Assembly: GCA_900469345.1 (NCBI GenBank)
Contig: UBWZ01000016.1
Coordinates: 184,600 to 248,599, forward strand
Length of the DNA: 64,000 bases
Source: Hyphomicrobiales bacterium
GTDB taxonomy: Bacteria; Pseudomonadota; Alphaproteobacteria; Rhizobiales; Rhizobiaceae
Direction: 5' to 3'
Position numbers and translations under genes: made by a program. Below the pieces are notes generated by a model. That model searched no databases and was not told the origin of the DNA. It saw only the letters and a list, made by a program, of their open reading frames with translations. Positions 35,634 to 43,838 of the stretch are shown here, piece by piece (position 1 is the first letter of the stretch; each line of letters opens with the position of its first letter).

Positions 35634-36683
35634 TTGACAGGTCCGGCAGGTCGGAAGGAGAAGGGTGGACTGGCGCTTGGCGAAGCGATCGCCCATGGCG
35701 GCAATCTCTCCCGCGCTCGTGCGCTCTTTCCGCAAGCGCCCGAACCCTGGATCGATCTCTCCACCGGCATCAGCCCCTACTCCTATCCGCACTCCCCCAT
35801 GCCCGGCAATGCTTTTGCGCGGCTGCCCGAACCGGCATTGGCGCAGGCGCTTAAGGAGACCGCGGCCAAAGTTTACGGCGCGCCATCCGCTGCCCATGTG
35901 GCGGCAGCGCCGGGCACGCAGATCCTGCTGCCGATCATTGCAGGCCTGCTTGAGCGGCCGGGCAAAGCGGCTGTGCTGTCTCCCACCTATGCGGAGCATG
36001 CCCGGGCGGCCAGACTGGCCGGTTTCGAGGTGATCGAGACCGGTGATCTCGAGCAGCTTGCCTCGGCGGATCTGGCAGTCGTCGTCAATCCCAACAACCC
36101 GACCGGCCGGATCGTTGCAAAGACCGATCTGTTGGCGCTCGCCGCCGTGATGCGGAAAAAACGCGGCCTGCTGGTGGTGGACGAGGCCTTCATGGATGTC
36201 TCGGAGGCGAAGAGCATGGCCGGTTCGGTCGAGCAGGGCGGTCTCGTCGTGCTGCGCTCGTTCGGCAAGTTCTACGGCATGGCCGGTCTGCGCCTCGGTT
36301 TTGCCATCTCGCACCCTGAGATCGTGGCCCGGATCGAAAACCGGCTTGGCCCCTGGGCAGTGTCGGGGCCTGCCCTGCATGTGGCGTCCGAAGCGCTGGC
36401 CGATGACGCATGGCGGCGTGCGACACAGGCGCGGCTCAAGGCAGATGCGGCACGGCTGGACGCCCTTCTGGCCGGTGCCGGCTTTTCCGTCTTCGGGGGA
36501 ACCTCGCTGTTTCGCATGGTTCGTAGCGACAGGGCACAGTCCCTGTTCCAGCACCTGGGCGAAAACGGCATCATCGCCCGGCGATTCGAGGAGCGCCCGG
36601 ACGATCTGCGGCTCGGTCTGCCCGGTCCCGATGACTGGCCACGCCTGGAGGAAGTGCTCGCTTTTATTGAGCCGGCAAACTAA
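35634..36683 (+). CDS. cobC: Threonine-phosphate decarboxylase / CobC aminotransferase
   Basis: A class I/II PLP enzyme that makes the aminopropanol side-chain precursor. Family marks are HGGNLSRARALFP, WIDLSTGISPY, VNPNNPTGRI and the PLP lysine in LRSFGKFYGMAGLRLG. The start is uncertain. TTG at 35634 is the first possible codon but has no ribosome site. A CTG at 35670 has AAGGAG nine bases upstream and leaves eight residues before the conserved HGG motif. Its 3' end overlaps the convergent peptidase gene by 20 bases. Confidence 0.9.
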   Translation: MTGPAGRKEKGGLALGEAIAHGGNLSRARALFPQAPEPWIDLSTGISPYSYPHSPMPGNAFARLPEPALAQALKETAAKVYGAPSAAHVAAAPGTQILLPIIAGLLERPGKAAVLSPTYAEHARAARLAGFEVIETGDLEQLASADLAVVVNPNNPTGRIVAKTDLLALAAVMRKKRGLLVVDEAFMDVSEAKSMAGSVEQGGLVVLRSFGKFYGMAGLRLGFAISHPEIVARIENRLGPWAVSGPALHVASEALADDAWRRATQARLKADAARLDALLAGAGFSVFGGTSLFRMVRSDRAQSLFQHLGENGIIARRFEERPDDLRLGLPGPDDWPRLEEVLAFIEPAN

Positions 36684-37659
36684 ATCGATCTCGCCAGGCC
36701 GGTTGTGCCCCTCCGACCGGAAGAGCCGTCGCTTCATAGACGCCGCGGGCCACGGCGCGTGCGGTCACCAGCGTCGCCAGATGGCAAAGATCGAGGAAAT
36801 CGGCCGGGTCTTCGAGCGGCTTTGCACCGGTTGCGGCCGCAAAGATGGTGTCGCCATCGAGCGGCAGATGCGCCGGCAGGATGGCGCGGGCGAGCCCGTC
36901 ATGGGCCATGATCGACAGGCGATGCGCCTGCTGCTTGGTCAGCACCGCGTCCGTCACGACCACGCCAATGGTGGTCGAGGTCACCGTGCGGCCCTTGAGG
37001 CGCAGGCGGGTATCGAAGCTGTGCGGCATGCCCAGCCCGCCGAATTCGCCGTTTTCTTCGAAGGGTGCCGCCCAGAAGTGCGGGCCGTCCCCTATCGTGG
37101 CTGAGCCCAGCGCATTGACGGCGATGAGGGCTGCCACCGTATGGCCAGAGCTTGTGCGGGCGCTCGCAGATCCAAGCCCGCCCTTGACGGTCGCGGTGGT
37201 GGCGCCGGTCCCGGCCCCGACCGAACCGATTGCAAAAGCTCCCTTGGCGGCTGCCTTGAAAGCGTCGTAGCCCATGTCGCGGTAGGGCGAAAGGAGGCCC
37301 CAGTCCTTGTCGCCACCGTTCAGGAGATCCATCAGGATCGCCTGGGGCACGATCGGAACCCTTATTGAACCGACTGCAAAGCCGCGTCCGATCTCCCGCA
37401 GGCCCGATTGCACGCCGCCCGCCGCGTCCAGCCCGAAGGCCGATCCACCGGACAAAACGAACGCATCGACCGCCTGCACGGTCATGGAGGGATCAAGCAG
37501 GGCGGTGTCGCGGCCGCCCGGCGCGCCGCCCAGCACGGAGCCGGAGGCGATCGCCGGTTGATCGAACACGATGGCGGTGACGCCCGAGCCCAGCGCAAGG
37601 TCGGTGGCATGGCCGACGGCCAGGCCCTCGATATCGGTGAGCAGGTTCAGCGCCGCCAT
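36664..37659 (-). CDS. P1 (DmpA/NylC-like) family self-processing peptidase
   Basis: A 331-residue Ntn-type hydrolase of MEROPS family S58. Such proteins cleave themselves before a Ser or Thr that becomes the nucleophile, and act as aminopeptidases or amide hydrolases. The N-terminal region has VGHATD, FVLSGGSAFGLDAAGGV and AGTGATTATVKGGLGSAS. The processing site appears to be T229 in TSTTIGVVVTDAVLTK; it is preceded by Ser where related proteins usually have Asn or Gly. The C-terminal AHDGLARAI and PLDGDTIFA are conserved. It is unrelated to cobalamin synthesis. Confidence 0.87.
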   Translation of the reverse strand: MAALNLLTDIEGLAVGHATDLALGSGVTAIVFDQPAIASGSVLGGAPGGRDTALLDPSMTVQAVDAFVLSGGSAFGLDAAGGVQSGLREIGRGFAVGSIRVPIVPQAILMDLLNGGDKDWGLLSPYRDMGYDAFKAAAKGAFAIGSVGAGTGATTATVKGGLGSASARTSSGHTVAALIAVNALGSATIGDGPHFWAAPFEENGEFGGLGMPHSFDTRLRLKGRTVTSTTIGVVVTDAVLTKQQAHRLSIMAHDGLARAILPAHLPLDGDTIFAAATGAKPLEDPADFLDLCHLATLVTARAVARGVYEATALPVGGAQPAWRDRFSLPAQ

Positions 37660-37671
37660 CGTCTTGTCGCG

Positions 37672-39213
37672 CTAGATCACGTCGAACTTGACGCCCTGTG
37701 CGAGCGGCAGGGTGCGGCCATAGTTCAGCGTGTTGGTGGCGCGGCGCATGTAGGCCTTCCAGGCGTCGGAGCCCGATTCGCGACCGCCGCCGGTTTCCTT
37801 TTCGCCACCGAAAGCGCCGCCAATTTCAGCACCGGACGGGCCGAGGTTGACGTTGGCGATGCCGCAATCGGAACCCCGGTCGGAGACGAAGGCTTCCGCC
37901 TCGCGCATGTCGTTGGTGAAGATCGACGACGACAGGCCCTGGGGCACGTCGTTGTGCAGGCGAAGCGCCTCGTCGAACTGCGAATACTTCATCACATAGA
38001 GGATGGGGGCGAAGGTCTCATCCTTCACCGGGCCAGACTGGGCCGGCATTTCGACGATCGCCGGGCGCACGTAGTAGGCGTCTGAAGCTTCGTCGCCATG
38101 CAGGCGCTCGCCGCCCGAAACCTTGCCGCCCTCGGCCTTTGCGGCTTCCAGTGCCGCTTGCATTTTCTCGAACGACGCCTTGTCGATCAGCGGGCCGACC
38201 AGATTGCCGTCCGCAAGCGGCGAGCCTACGGTGACCGACTGGTAGGCCTTGATCAGGCGCGGCACCAGCGCATCATAGACGCTGTCGTGCACGAAGAGGC
38301 GGCGCAGGGTGGTGCAGCGCTGGCCGGCCGTTCCCATGGCGGAAAAGGCGACACCGCGCAGGGTCAGGTCGAGGTCTGCCGTCGGGGCGACGATCGCGGC
38401 ATTGTTGCCGCCGAGCTCGAGGATGGAGCGGGCAAAGCGCTGTGCGAGGCGCGGACCGACGGCGCGGCCCATGGCGGTGGAACCGGTCGCCGAGACCAGC
38501 GGAACCTTGTTGTGGTCGACCAGCACTTCGCCGATCTCGCGGCTGCCGATCAGCAGCGTTGCGAGCTTGTCCGGTGCCGTGTTGCCCTCGGCCTTGTAGC
38601 GGGCCAGCGCCTTGTCGAAGATCGCCTGGGTGGCGAGCGCCGTCAGCGGCGTCTTTTCAGACGGCTTCCAGACGACCGAATTGCCGCAAACGAGCGCCAG
38701 TGCCGCGTTCCAGGACCAGACGGCGACGGGGAAGTTGAAGGCGGAGATGATGCCGGTAACACCGAGTGGATGCCAGGTTTCCATCATCCGGTGCTCGGAG
38801 CGTTCGGTAGCGATGGTGAGGCCATAGAGCTGGCGCGACAGGCCGACGGCGAAATCGCAGATGTCGATCATTTCCTGCACTTCGCCGAGGCCCTCAGAGG
38901 TGATCTTGCCGACTTCGATGGAGACGAGGCGTCCGAGTGCTGCCTTGGCGGCGCGCAGTTCCTCACCCAGAAGGCGCACGAGTTCGCCGCGCTTGGGAGC
39001 GGGCACCAGGCGCCATTCGAGGAAGGCTTCGTGGGCGGCGTCGATGGCGGAGCCGGCGTCGGCCGCGCTCACTTCCGGCAGCTTGCCGATTTCCTTGCCG
39101 GTGATGGGCGACCGGACGGCAAGCGTGCCGCCGGTGAAACGGTCGGCGGATACCCCGAGGTCACTCAGGAGCGTGTTCACCTCGGCGGCGAGATCCAGTT
39201 TAGCAAGCGTCAT
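37672..39213 (-). CDS. amaB: L-piperidine-6-carboxylate (aminoadipate semialdehyde) dehydrogenase
   Basis: A 513-residue NAD-dependent aldehyde dehydrogenase of the ALDH7 (antiquitin) family. The catalytic residues N160 (SAFNFP), E266 (LELGGNN) and C300 (GTAGQRCTTLRR) are present, as is the ALDH7-type ending GEKETGGGRESGSDAWKAYM. It oxidises 2-aminoadipate semialdehyde/P6C in the pipecolate route of lysine breakdown. The ATG at 39213 is preferred to an in-frame one at 39243. A pipecolate-oxidase-like gene lies just upstream on the same strand, 69 bases away. Confidence 0.88.
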   Translation of the reverse strand: MTLAKLDLAAEVNTLLSDLGVSADRFTGGTLAVRSPITGKEIGKLPEVSAADAGSAIDAAHEAFLEWRLVPAPKRGELVRLLGEELRAAKAALGRLVSIEVGKITSEGLGEVQEMIDICDFAVGLSRQLYGLTIATERSEHRMMETWHPLGVTGIISAFNFPVAVWSWNAALALVCGNSVVWKPSEKTPLTALATQAIFDKALARYKAEGNTAPDKLATLLIGSREIGEVLVDHNKVPLVSATGSTAMGRAVGPRLAQRFARSILELGGNNAAIVAPTADLDLTLRGVAFSAMGTAGQRCTTLRRLFVHDSVYDALVPRLIKAYQSVTVGSPLADGNLVGPLIDKASFEKMQAALEAAKAEGGKVSGGERLHGDEASDAYYVRPAIVEMPAQSGPVKDETFAPILYVMKYSQFDEALRLHNDVPQGLSSSIFTNDMREAEAFVSDRGSDCGIANVNLGPSGAEIGGAFGGEKETGGGRESGSDAWKAYMRRATNTLNYGRTLPLAQGVKFDVI

Positions 39214-39282
39214 GGTCAGTCTCCGGTCTTTTATGGGCGTCAATCTACAGGCCGGATGCGTTTGTGCAATCCGTCGATGGGG

Positions 39283-40566
39283 TCAGAACCGTTCGCCGGC
39301 CAGATGGGCGACCTGGGCGCCCGCTTCGTAATAGGCTTCCTTGATCGGCCGGAAGGCGGGCAGCTCGATCTCGGTCAACGGCAGCGGCAGATCGGCCTCC
39401 GACAGTTCGCCGAGGATATGGCGGGCCAGAACCTTGCCGAAGCTGGTGCCGGGCGAGATCCCGCGGCCGTTATAGCCGGAAAAGCCCAGCACGTTGTGGC
39501 CGAATGTGTGGAAGCGCGGCAGCGCATTGTCGGTCATGCCGATCTTGCCGTACCACTCCGCCTCGAACTCGACATCGGCCAGCTGCGGAAAGAGCCGCTT
39601 CAGCGAGCGCCGGGCCCAGTTCTTGTGGACCGAGACGCCGGTGCCGCGCAGCGCGCCGACGGAGCCGAAAACCAGGCGGCCGGCCTGGTCCATGCGGAAG
39701 GAGGAGAGGATGTCCTTTGTGTCCCAGCAGCCTTCGCGGGCGGCCAGGATCGAGCGGCGCAGGTTGTCGCTGAGGGGGGCAGTGGCGAGGTTGAAATAGG
39801 GAAGGTGCACCTGTTCGCGGCGAACCGCCTCCCAGGGGCCCTGGCTGTAGGCGTCGGTCGCGACGATGATCCAGTCGGCCCGCACTTCGCCGGCCGCGGT
39901 GCGGACGAACTTCCTGCCCTCCGTTTCGCCGGTTTCGGTCACGGCGCTGCCGGTGTGGATCTTGGCGCCGGCCTTCAGGGCCGCATGGGCGAGGCCCCGG
40001 GCATAGGCGAGCGGCTGCAGCGTGCCGGCCCGCATGTCGAGCAGGGCACCGGAGTAAGCCGACGAGCCGACACGGCGTTCCGTTTCCGCCGCATCCAGCA
40101 TGGTCACCGGAGCGCCGCGCCTCTGCCACTGGCGGGCGCGCTCTTCCAGTTCGGTCACGCCTTGCGTCCCGACGGCGAGATGCAGCGTGCCCTGTTTTTC
40201 CAGCTCGCACGCAATGCCGTGCCTTTCGATCAAGTCACGGACGAGGGCCGGGCCGTTGCCGAGAAGATCGAGCGCACGTTCGCCGTAGACTTCGCCGAGG
40301 TGTTTTGGAAAATCATCGGGCATGACCCACATGCCGGCGTTGATGAGGCCCACGTTGCGGCCGGCGCCGCCGAAGCCGATCTCGGCCGCCTCCAGCAGGC
40401 GCACGGAAACGCCCGCTTGCGCCAGATGCAGCGCCGCCGACAGGCCGGTATAGCCGCCGCCCACGATGACCACATCGGCCGAGACGTTTTCCTCCAGCCG
40501 CGCGGTTGAGGGGGCGGGCGGAGCGGTCTTTTCCCAGAGGCCGTGGGAGCGTGGATCATTCAACAT
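39283..40566 (-). CDS. amaA: FAD-dependent amine oxidase, probable L-pipecolate oxidase
   Basis: A 427-residue DAO-family flavoprotein. The N-terminal Rossmann motif DVVIVGGGYTGLSAALHLA is followed by FGGAGRNVGLINAG, a typical flavin-attachment neighbourhood, and the C-terminal GFSGYNGRGISPGTSFGK. Together with the adjacent P6C dehydrogenase it fits oxidation of pipecolate to piperidine-6-carboxylate. Other secondary amines (for example gamma-glutamylputrescine) cannot be excluded. It is divergent from a LysR gene, 100 bases apart. Confidence 0.82.
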   Translation of the reverse strand: MLNDPRSHGLWEKTAPPAPSTARLEENVSADVVIVGGGYTGLSAALHLAQAGVSVRLLEAAEIGFGGAGRNVGLINAGMWVMPDDFPKHLGEVYGERALDLLGNGPALVRDLIERHGIACELEKQGTLHLAVGTQGVTELEERARQWQRRGAPVTMLDAAETERRVGSSAYSGALLDMRAGTLQPLAYARGLAHAALKAGAKIHTGSAVTETGETEGRKFVRTAAGEVRADWIIVATDAYSQGPWEAVRREQVHLPYFNLATAPLSDNLRRSILAAREGCWDTKDILSSFRMDQAGRLVFGSVGALRGTGVSVHKNWARRSLKRLFPQLADVEFEAEWYGKIGMTDNALPRFHTFGHNVLGFSGYNGRGISPGTSFGKVLARHILGELSEADLPLPLTEIELPAFRPIKEAYYEAGAQVAHLAGERF

Positions 40567-40666
40567 GGGAAATTGTCCGCAAAGGTTTGACTTCCCACTC
40601 TTTACAAGCGTGTATCGGCAATGAATATCGACTTGTTCTCAACAGGTCATTCGCTGGAGGAATGAC

Positions 40667-41590
40667 ATGCTGCCGCCGCGCCGTTTCCTGCCATCGTTTT
40701 CGCTGCTGGCTGCATTCGAAGCGGCGGCCCGCGCGGGCAGCGTCACTGCGGCGGCAAACGAGCTGGGGCTGACCCAGAGTGCCGTCAGCCGGCAGATCTC
40801 GGCACTGGAGCGCCAGCTCGGGGTCGAGCTGTTCCTGCGCGAGCGCCAAACGATCCGGCTGACGCCGGCCGGTAATACCTACGCACGGGAGATCCGCGAG
40901 GCGCTGCGGCGCATTTCCAATGCCTCGCTCAATCTGCGCGCCAATCCTGCCGGCGGCACACTCAATCTCGGCGTGCTGCCATTCTTCGGCACGCGGTGGC
41001 TGACGCCGCGCATCGGGCGCTTTCTGCAGGCGCATCCGGATGTGGTAATCAATCTCATCACCCGGCTCGAACCCTTCGACTTCCGGTTCGACACGCTGGA
41101 TGCGGCGATCCATTTCGGCGCCGCACGCTGGCCCGGCGCGTCCATGGCGTTCCTCCTCGACGAGGAGGTCGTACCGGTCTGCAGCCCCGCATTCCAGCAG
41201 GCACATGCGCTTGCCTCGGCCGCCGACCTGCGTCGCGCACCGCTGCTCCACCTCAACACGCGCCCGGACGCCTGGGAACTCTGGTTCGCCAAGCAGGAGG
41301 TGCCGGTGGAGCCGCTGCACGGCATGCTGTTCGATCAGTTCCTCACGATGGTGGAGGCAGCGGCGGCAGGCCTAGGAGCAGCACTCTTGCCGCGTTTCCT
41401 GATCGGGCGCGAGCTGGATCAGGGGCTGCTCGTCCCGGCCGTGGAAGGCAGGGTCATGCAGACGGGCCAATACCATCTGGTCTATCCGCCGGACCGAGCC
41501 GCCTACCCGCCGCTCGCCGCCTTCCGCGACTGGATCGCCGCAGAGTTCGAGGCCGAGAGGCTTGCACAAGGCAAAGGCCTGGGCCAATAG
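40667..41590 (+). CDS. LysR-family transcriptional regulator
   Basis: A 307-residue regulator of the GcvA-like branch, with an N-terminal winged helix (LLAAFEAAARAGSVTAAANE, then LGLTQSAVSRQISALERQLG) and a C-terminal periplasmic-binding-like effector domain. Its location divergent from the pipecolate oxidase/P6C dehydrogenase pair makes it the likely activator of that operon. The effector is unknown. The ATG at 40667 follows a GGAGG ribosome site. Confidence 0.9.
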   Translation: MLPPRRFLPSFSLLAAFEAAARAGSVTAAANELGLTQSAVSRQISALERQLGVELFLRERQTIRLTPAGNTYAREIREALRRISNASLNLRANPAGGTLNLGVLPFFGTRWLTPRIGRFLQAHPDVVINLITRLEPFDFRFDTLDAAIHFGAARWPGASMAFLLDEEVVPVCSPAFQQAHALASAADLRRAPLLHLNTRPDAWELWFAKQEVPVEPLHGMLFDQFLTMVEAAAAGLGAALLPRFLIGRELDQGLLVPAVEGRVMQTGQYHLVYPPDRAAYPPLAAFRDWIAAEFEAERLAQGKGLGQ

Positions 41591-41656
41591 TCGGCAACAC
41601 AGCCCGGCCTCCGGCACGGTCACGATCGTGCCTGGGGTCCTTTGGCGGGAGAAACC

Positions 41657-41893
41657 ATGAAACCTATTTTCGTGCAGTTGCGCTGCAAGCCTGGTCGGAC
41701 CTACGACGTTGCCGATGCGATCTACAAGACCGAGCTCGTTTCCGAGCTGTATTCCACCAGCGGTGAATGGGATCTGCTGCTCAAGGTCTATATCCAGGAG
41801 GAGGAAGAGATCGGCCGCTTCGTCAATGAAAAGATCGCCTGCATCGAGGGCATCGAGCGGTCCCTGACCACCATCACCTTCACGGCGTTCTAG
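41657..41893 (+). CDS. Stand-alone RAM (Lrp/AsnC ligand-binding) domain protein
   Basis: A 78-residue protein consisting only of the effector-binding RAM domain of Lrp/AsnC regulators (start KPIFVQLRCKPGRTYDVADA, then TSGEWDLLLKVYI and the end SLTTITFTAF), with no DNA-binding domain. Such proteins form oligomers that bind amino acids and may modulate Lrp-type regulators. GGGAGA lies six bases upstream of the ATG. It follows the LysR gene by 66 bases, next to a lysine-catabolism pair, so an amino acid sensing role is plausible but unproven. Confidence 0.85.
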   Translation: MKPIFVQLRCKPGRTYDVADAIYKTELVSELYSTSGEWDLLLKVYIQEEEEIGRFVNEKIACIEGIERSLTTITFTAF

Positions 41894-41910
41894 CAATCAA
41901 AAGACATAAA

Positions 41911-41934
41911 AAAGCCGTCCCCGGGGACGGCTTT
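41911..41934. terminator. Bidirectional terminator between convergent small genes
   Basis: A perfect 12+12 palindrome (AAAGCCGTCCCC and its complement). On the minus strand it is followed by a run of six T residues, on the plus strand by CTTTCC. It separates the RAM-domain gene from the convergent small rhizobial gene. Confidence 0.8.
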
Positions 41935-41951
41935 CCTGTCTCGGTGGGCGG

Positions 41952-42149
41952 TTACACGTGAGACGTGGGCGCGGTGTTGCGCGCTCGCACCAGATCGCGG
42001 ATTGCGACACGCACCTCGTCGGGCGTGTTGAAGCGCTGCTCATCGAGATCAATCACGTGGAACTTGACGGCAATGAATTTGAGCCGGTCCTGGTCCGGTA
42101 TGACGATACCGACGGGCTCGCCGCCGAATTCTATAACTTGTTTCTGCAT
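41952..42149 (-). CDS. Small conserved rhizobial protein
   Basis: A 65-residue acidic cytoplasmic protein with the pattern EFGGEPVGIVIPDQDRLKFI, AVKFHVIDLDEQRFNTP and VRVAIRDLVRA. I recall similar short proteins with the pattern 'G..VG...PD...F.FIAVKFHV.DLD' in many rhizobia; they have no known function. A bidirectional terminator lies 18 bases past its stop, supporting a real transcription unit. Confidence 0.65.
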   Translation of the reverse strand: MQKQVIEFGGEPVGIVIPDQDRLKFIAVKFHVIDLDEQRFNTPDEVRVAIRDLVRARNTAPTSHV

Positions 42150-42637
42150 GACGGACTCCCGCTATGGCTGCTGTGCAGCTTGCGAATGAATTTCAGGAAA
42201 ATCGAACTGAAAGCGTTACATTCGACAGCACGGAAGGGAGCGGCATTCCGTGCCATTCACTTCAATTGCGCCCGCATATCGGGCGGCGACGGTTCGGTCA
42301 TAGGACATGTCACTCTCCCTGTTTGCGTTTCATGGCGCAGGGCCGGACAATGCCGGCCTAACGATTAGCTCTCTAAGTGATTCCAGCGTCTGGATCAACA
42401 AATATCCATATAGCTAGAATTTTTTTCCGTCTGATGACGGGAAGGCGGCAGAAATGTGAAATTTTCTTCGCTTCCGGTCCCGCCACAGACGATGCTCATA
42501 TGGCTCCGGCGCGGCCATGAACAAGCCCGAAAACTGCAAAGTTTTTGTGACTAAATGTGAAGGCGGTCAAAACGACGAAAGCCGGAGCTTTCGCGTCCGG
42601 CTTTCGGGTCAAGGCATTGTTTCCGAAAAGGCGGGTT
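42150..42637. other. 488-bp intergenic region
   Basis: It holds the upstream region of the small rhizobial gene and the terminator of purU. An AT-rich segment at about 42380-42450 may be promoter DNA. I see no gene with convincing codon use or homology. Confidence 0.4.
42578..42604 (-). terminator. Probable terminator of purU
   Basis: A 9-bp stem (AAAGCCGGA / TCCGGCTTT) with a 9-base loop lies 34 bases past the purU stop. Read on the minus strand it is followed by CGTCGTTTTG, a modest T-run. Confidence 0.6.
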
Positions 42638-43522
42638 TCAGCCCATGCGCTCGGAGGCGTAGCTTCCCGGGCTTGGCGGAAACACGACCGTGCGATTGCC
42701 GTTGATGAAGGTGCGGTGGTGGATGTGCGCATGGATGGCACGCGCCAGCACCTGGCTTTCCACGTCTCGCCCCAGCGACACGTAGTCGTCCGGCGATTGC
42801 GCATGGGTAATGCGCACCGTGTCCTGCTCAATGATCGGGCCCTCATCGAGGTCGGCGGTCACGTAATGCGCGGTGGCCCCGATCAGTTTTACGCCGCGGT
42901 CATAGGCCTGCTTATAGGGATTGGCACCCTTGAAGCTCGGCAGGAAGGAGTGGTGGATGTTGATGATGCGGCCCGACATCTTCTGGCAGAGCGGATCGGA
43001 CAGGACCTGCATGTAACGGGCGAGGACGATGAGTTCGGTACCTGTCTGTTCGACCACCTCCATCAGGCGGGCCTCGGCCTCAGGCTTGTTGTCTTTTGTC
43101 ACCTTGATATGGTGGAAGGGAATGTCGTGGTTGACGATCACCTTTTGATATTCGAAGTGATTGGAGACGACACCGACGATGTCGATCGGCAAGGCGCCGA
43201 TCCGCCAGCGGTATAGGAGGTCGTTCAGGCAGTGCCCGAAACGGGATACCATCAGCAGAACCTTCATGCGGTCCTGGCCGTCGAAAATGTCCCAGTCCAT
43301 GGCAAACTTGCCGGCGACTGGCGCGAACGCCTCCGTCAGTTGGGCACGATCGGCGCCCTCCTCGGATATGAAGCCGACGCGCATGAAGAACTTGCCCGTA
43401 TCAAGATCGTCGAACTGCGAGGAGTCGATGATGTTGCAACCCTTCTCGGCCAGAAACCCGGAAATGGCAGCCACGATCCCGCGCGTCGACTTGCACGTCA
43501 CCGTCAACACATAGTTCTTCAT
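42638..43522 (-). CDS. purU: Formyltetrahydrofolate deformylase
   Basis: A 294-residue enzyme that hydrolyses 10-formyl-THF to formate and THF, balancing the one-carbon pool. An N-terminal ACT regulatory domain (LTVTCKSTRGIVAAISGFLA) precedes the formyltransferase-like domain with INIHHSFLPSFKGANPY and IGATAHYVTADLDEGPII, which carry the catalytic His and Asp. A single gene flanked by its own terminator; no folate neighbours are present. Confidence 0.95.
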   Translation of the reverse strand: MKNYVLTVTCKSTRGIVAAISGFLAEKGCNIIDSSQFDDLDTGKFFMRVGFISEEGADRAQLTEAFAPVAGKFAMDWDIFDGQDRMKVLLMVSRFGHCLNDLLYRWRIGALPIDIVGVVSNHFEYQKVIVNHDIPFHHIKVTKDNKPEAEARLMEVVEQTGTELIVLARYMQVLSDPLCQKMSGRIINIHHSFLPSFKGANPYKQAYDRGVKLIGATAHYVTADLDEGPIIEQDTVRITHAQSPDDYVSLGRDVESQVLARAIHAHIHHRTFINGNRTVVFPPSPGSYASERMG

Positions 43523-43838
43523 CTCGACCCCTCCGTCGCGTGAGCTTGCGCCCTGTATGCATGATTTTCAGGCTTCAGCATATCCAGCATTCCGGCGGGC
43601 GTTGCCGCGTCTTGCGTCATGCCGTGATATCCGTGCAGGCAGGATAAAGGCGCAGCAAGCCCCGCGTCCACACCTGCAATTTCTTCACCAAGCTTAGGGA
43701 TGGCCCGTCAAAATTCCGTTCCCTTTGCGTCTTTCATGCGTTTAACACCGCCGCAGTTGCGATCAATGCAGGTAGAAGTTTTTTGTCAGCATCTGCTACA
43801 GCTTAGCAGCTTTGGGCCAGGCCGCTCCGGAGGACAAG
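43523..43838. other. 316-bp intergenic region between purU and GH5 gene
   Basis: The divergent genes purU and the GH5 glycosidase must both have promoters here. No obvious palindrome, RNA element or small gene was found. Confidence 0.4.

Noticed and set aside
38098..40509. Plus-strand frame of about 800 codons opposite the pipecolate genes
   Set aside because: Fully antisense to the aldehyde dehydrogenase and oxidase genes, which have complete catalytic motifs; composition is low-complexity and no family is recognised.
41613..41632. Short inverted repeat GGCACG-N8-CGTGCC between the LysR and RAM genes
   Set aside because: Only six-base arms and no T-run; not distinguishable from chance in GC-rich DNA.
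42405..42443. T-run with adjacent CCGTC/GACGG stem that resembles a terminator
   Set aside because: The T-run precedes the stem on the plus strand and becomes an A-run after it on the minus strand, so neither direction gives a terminator.
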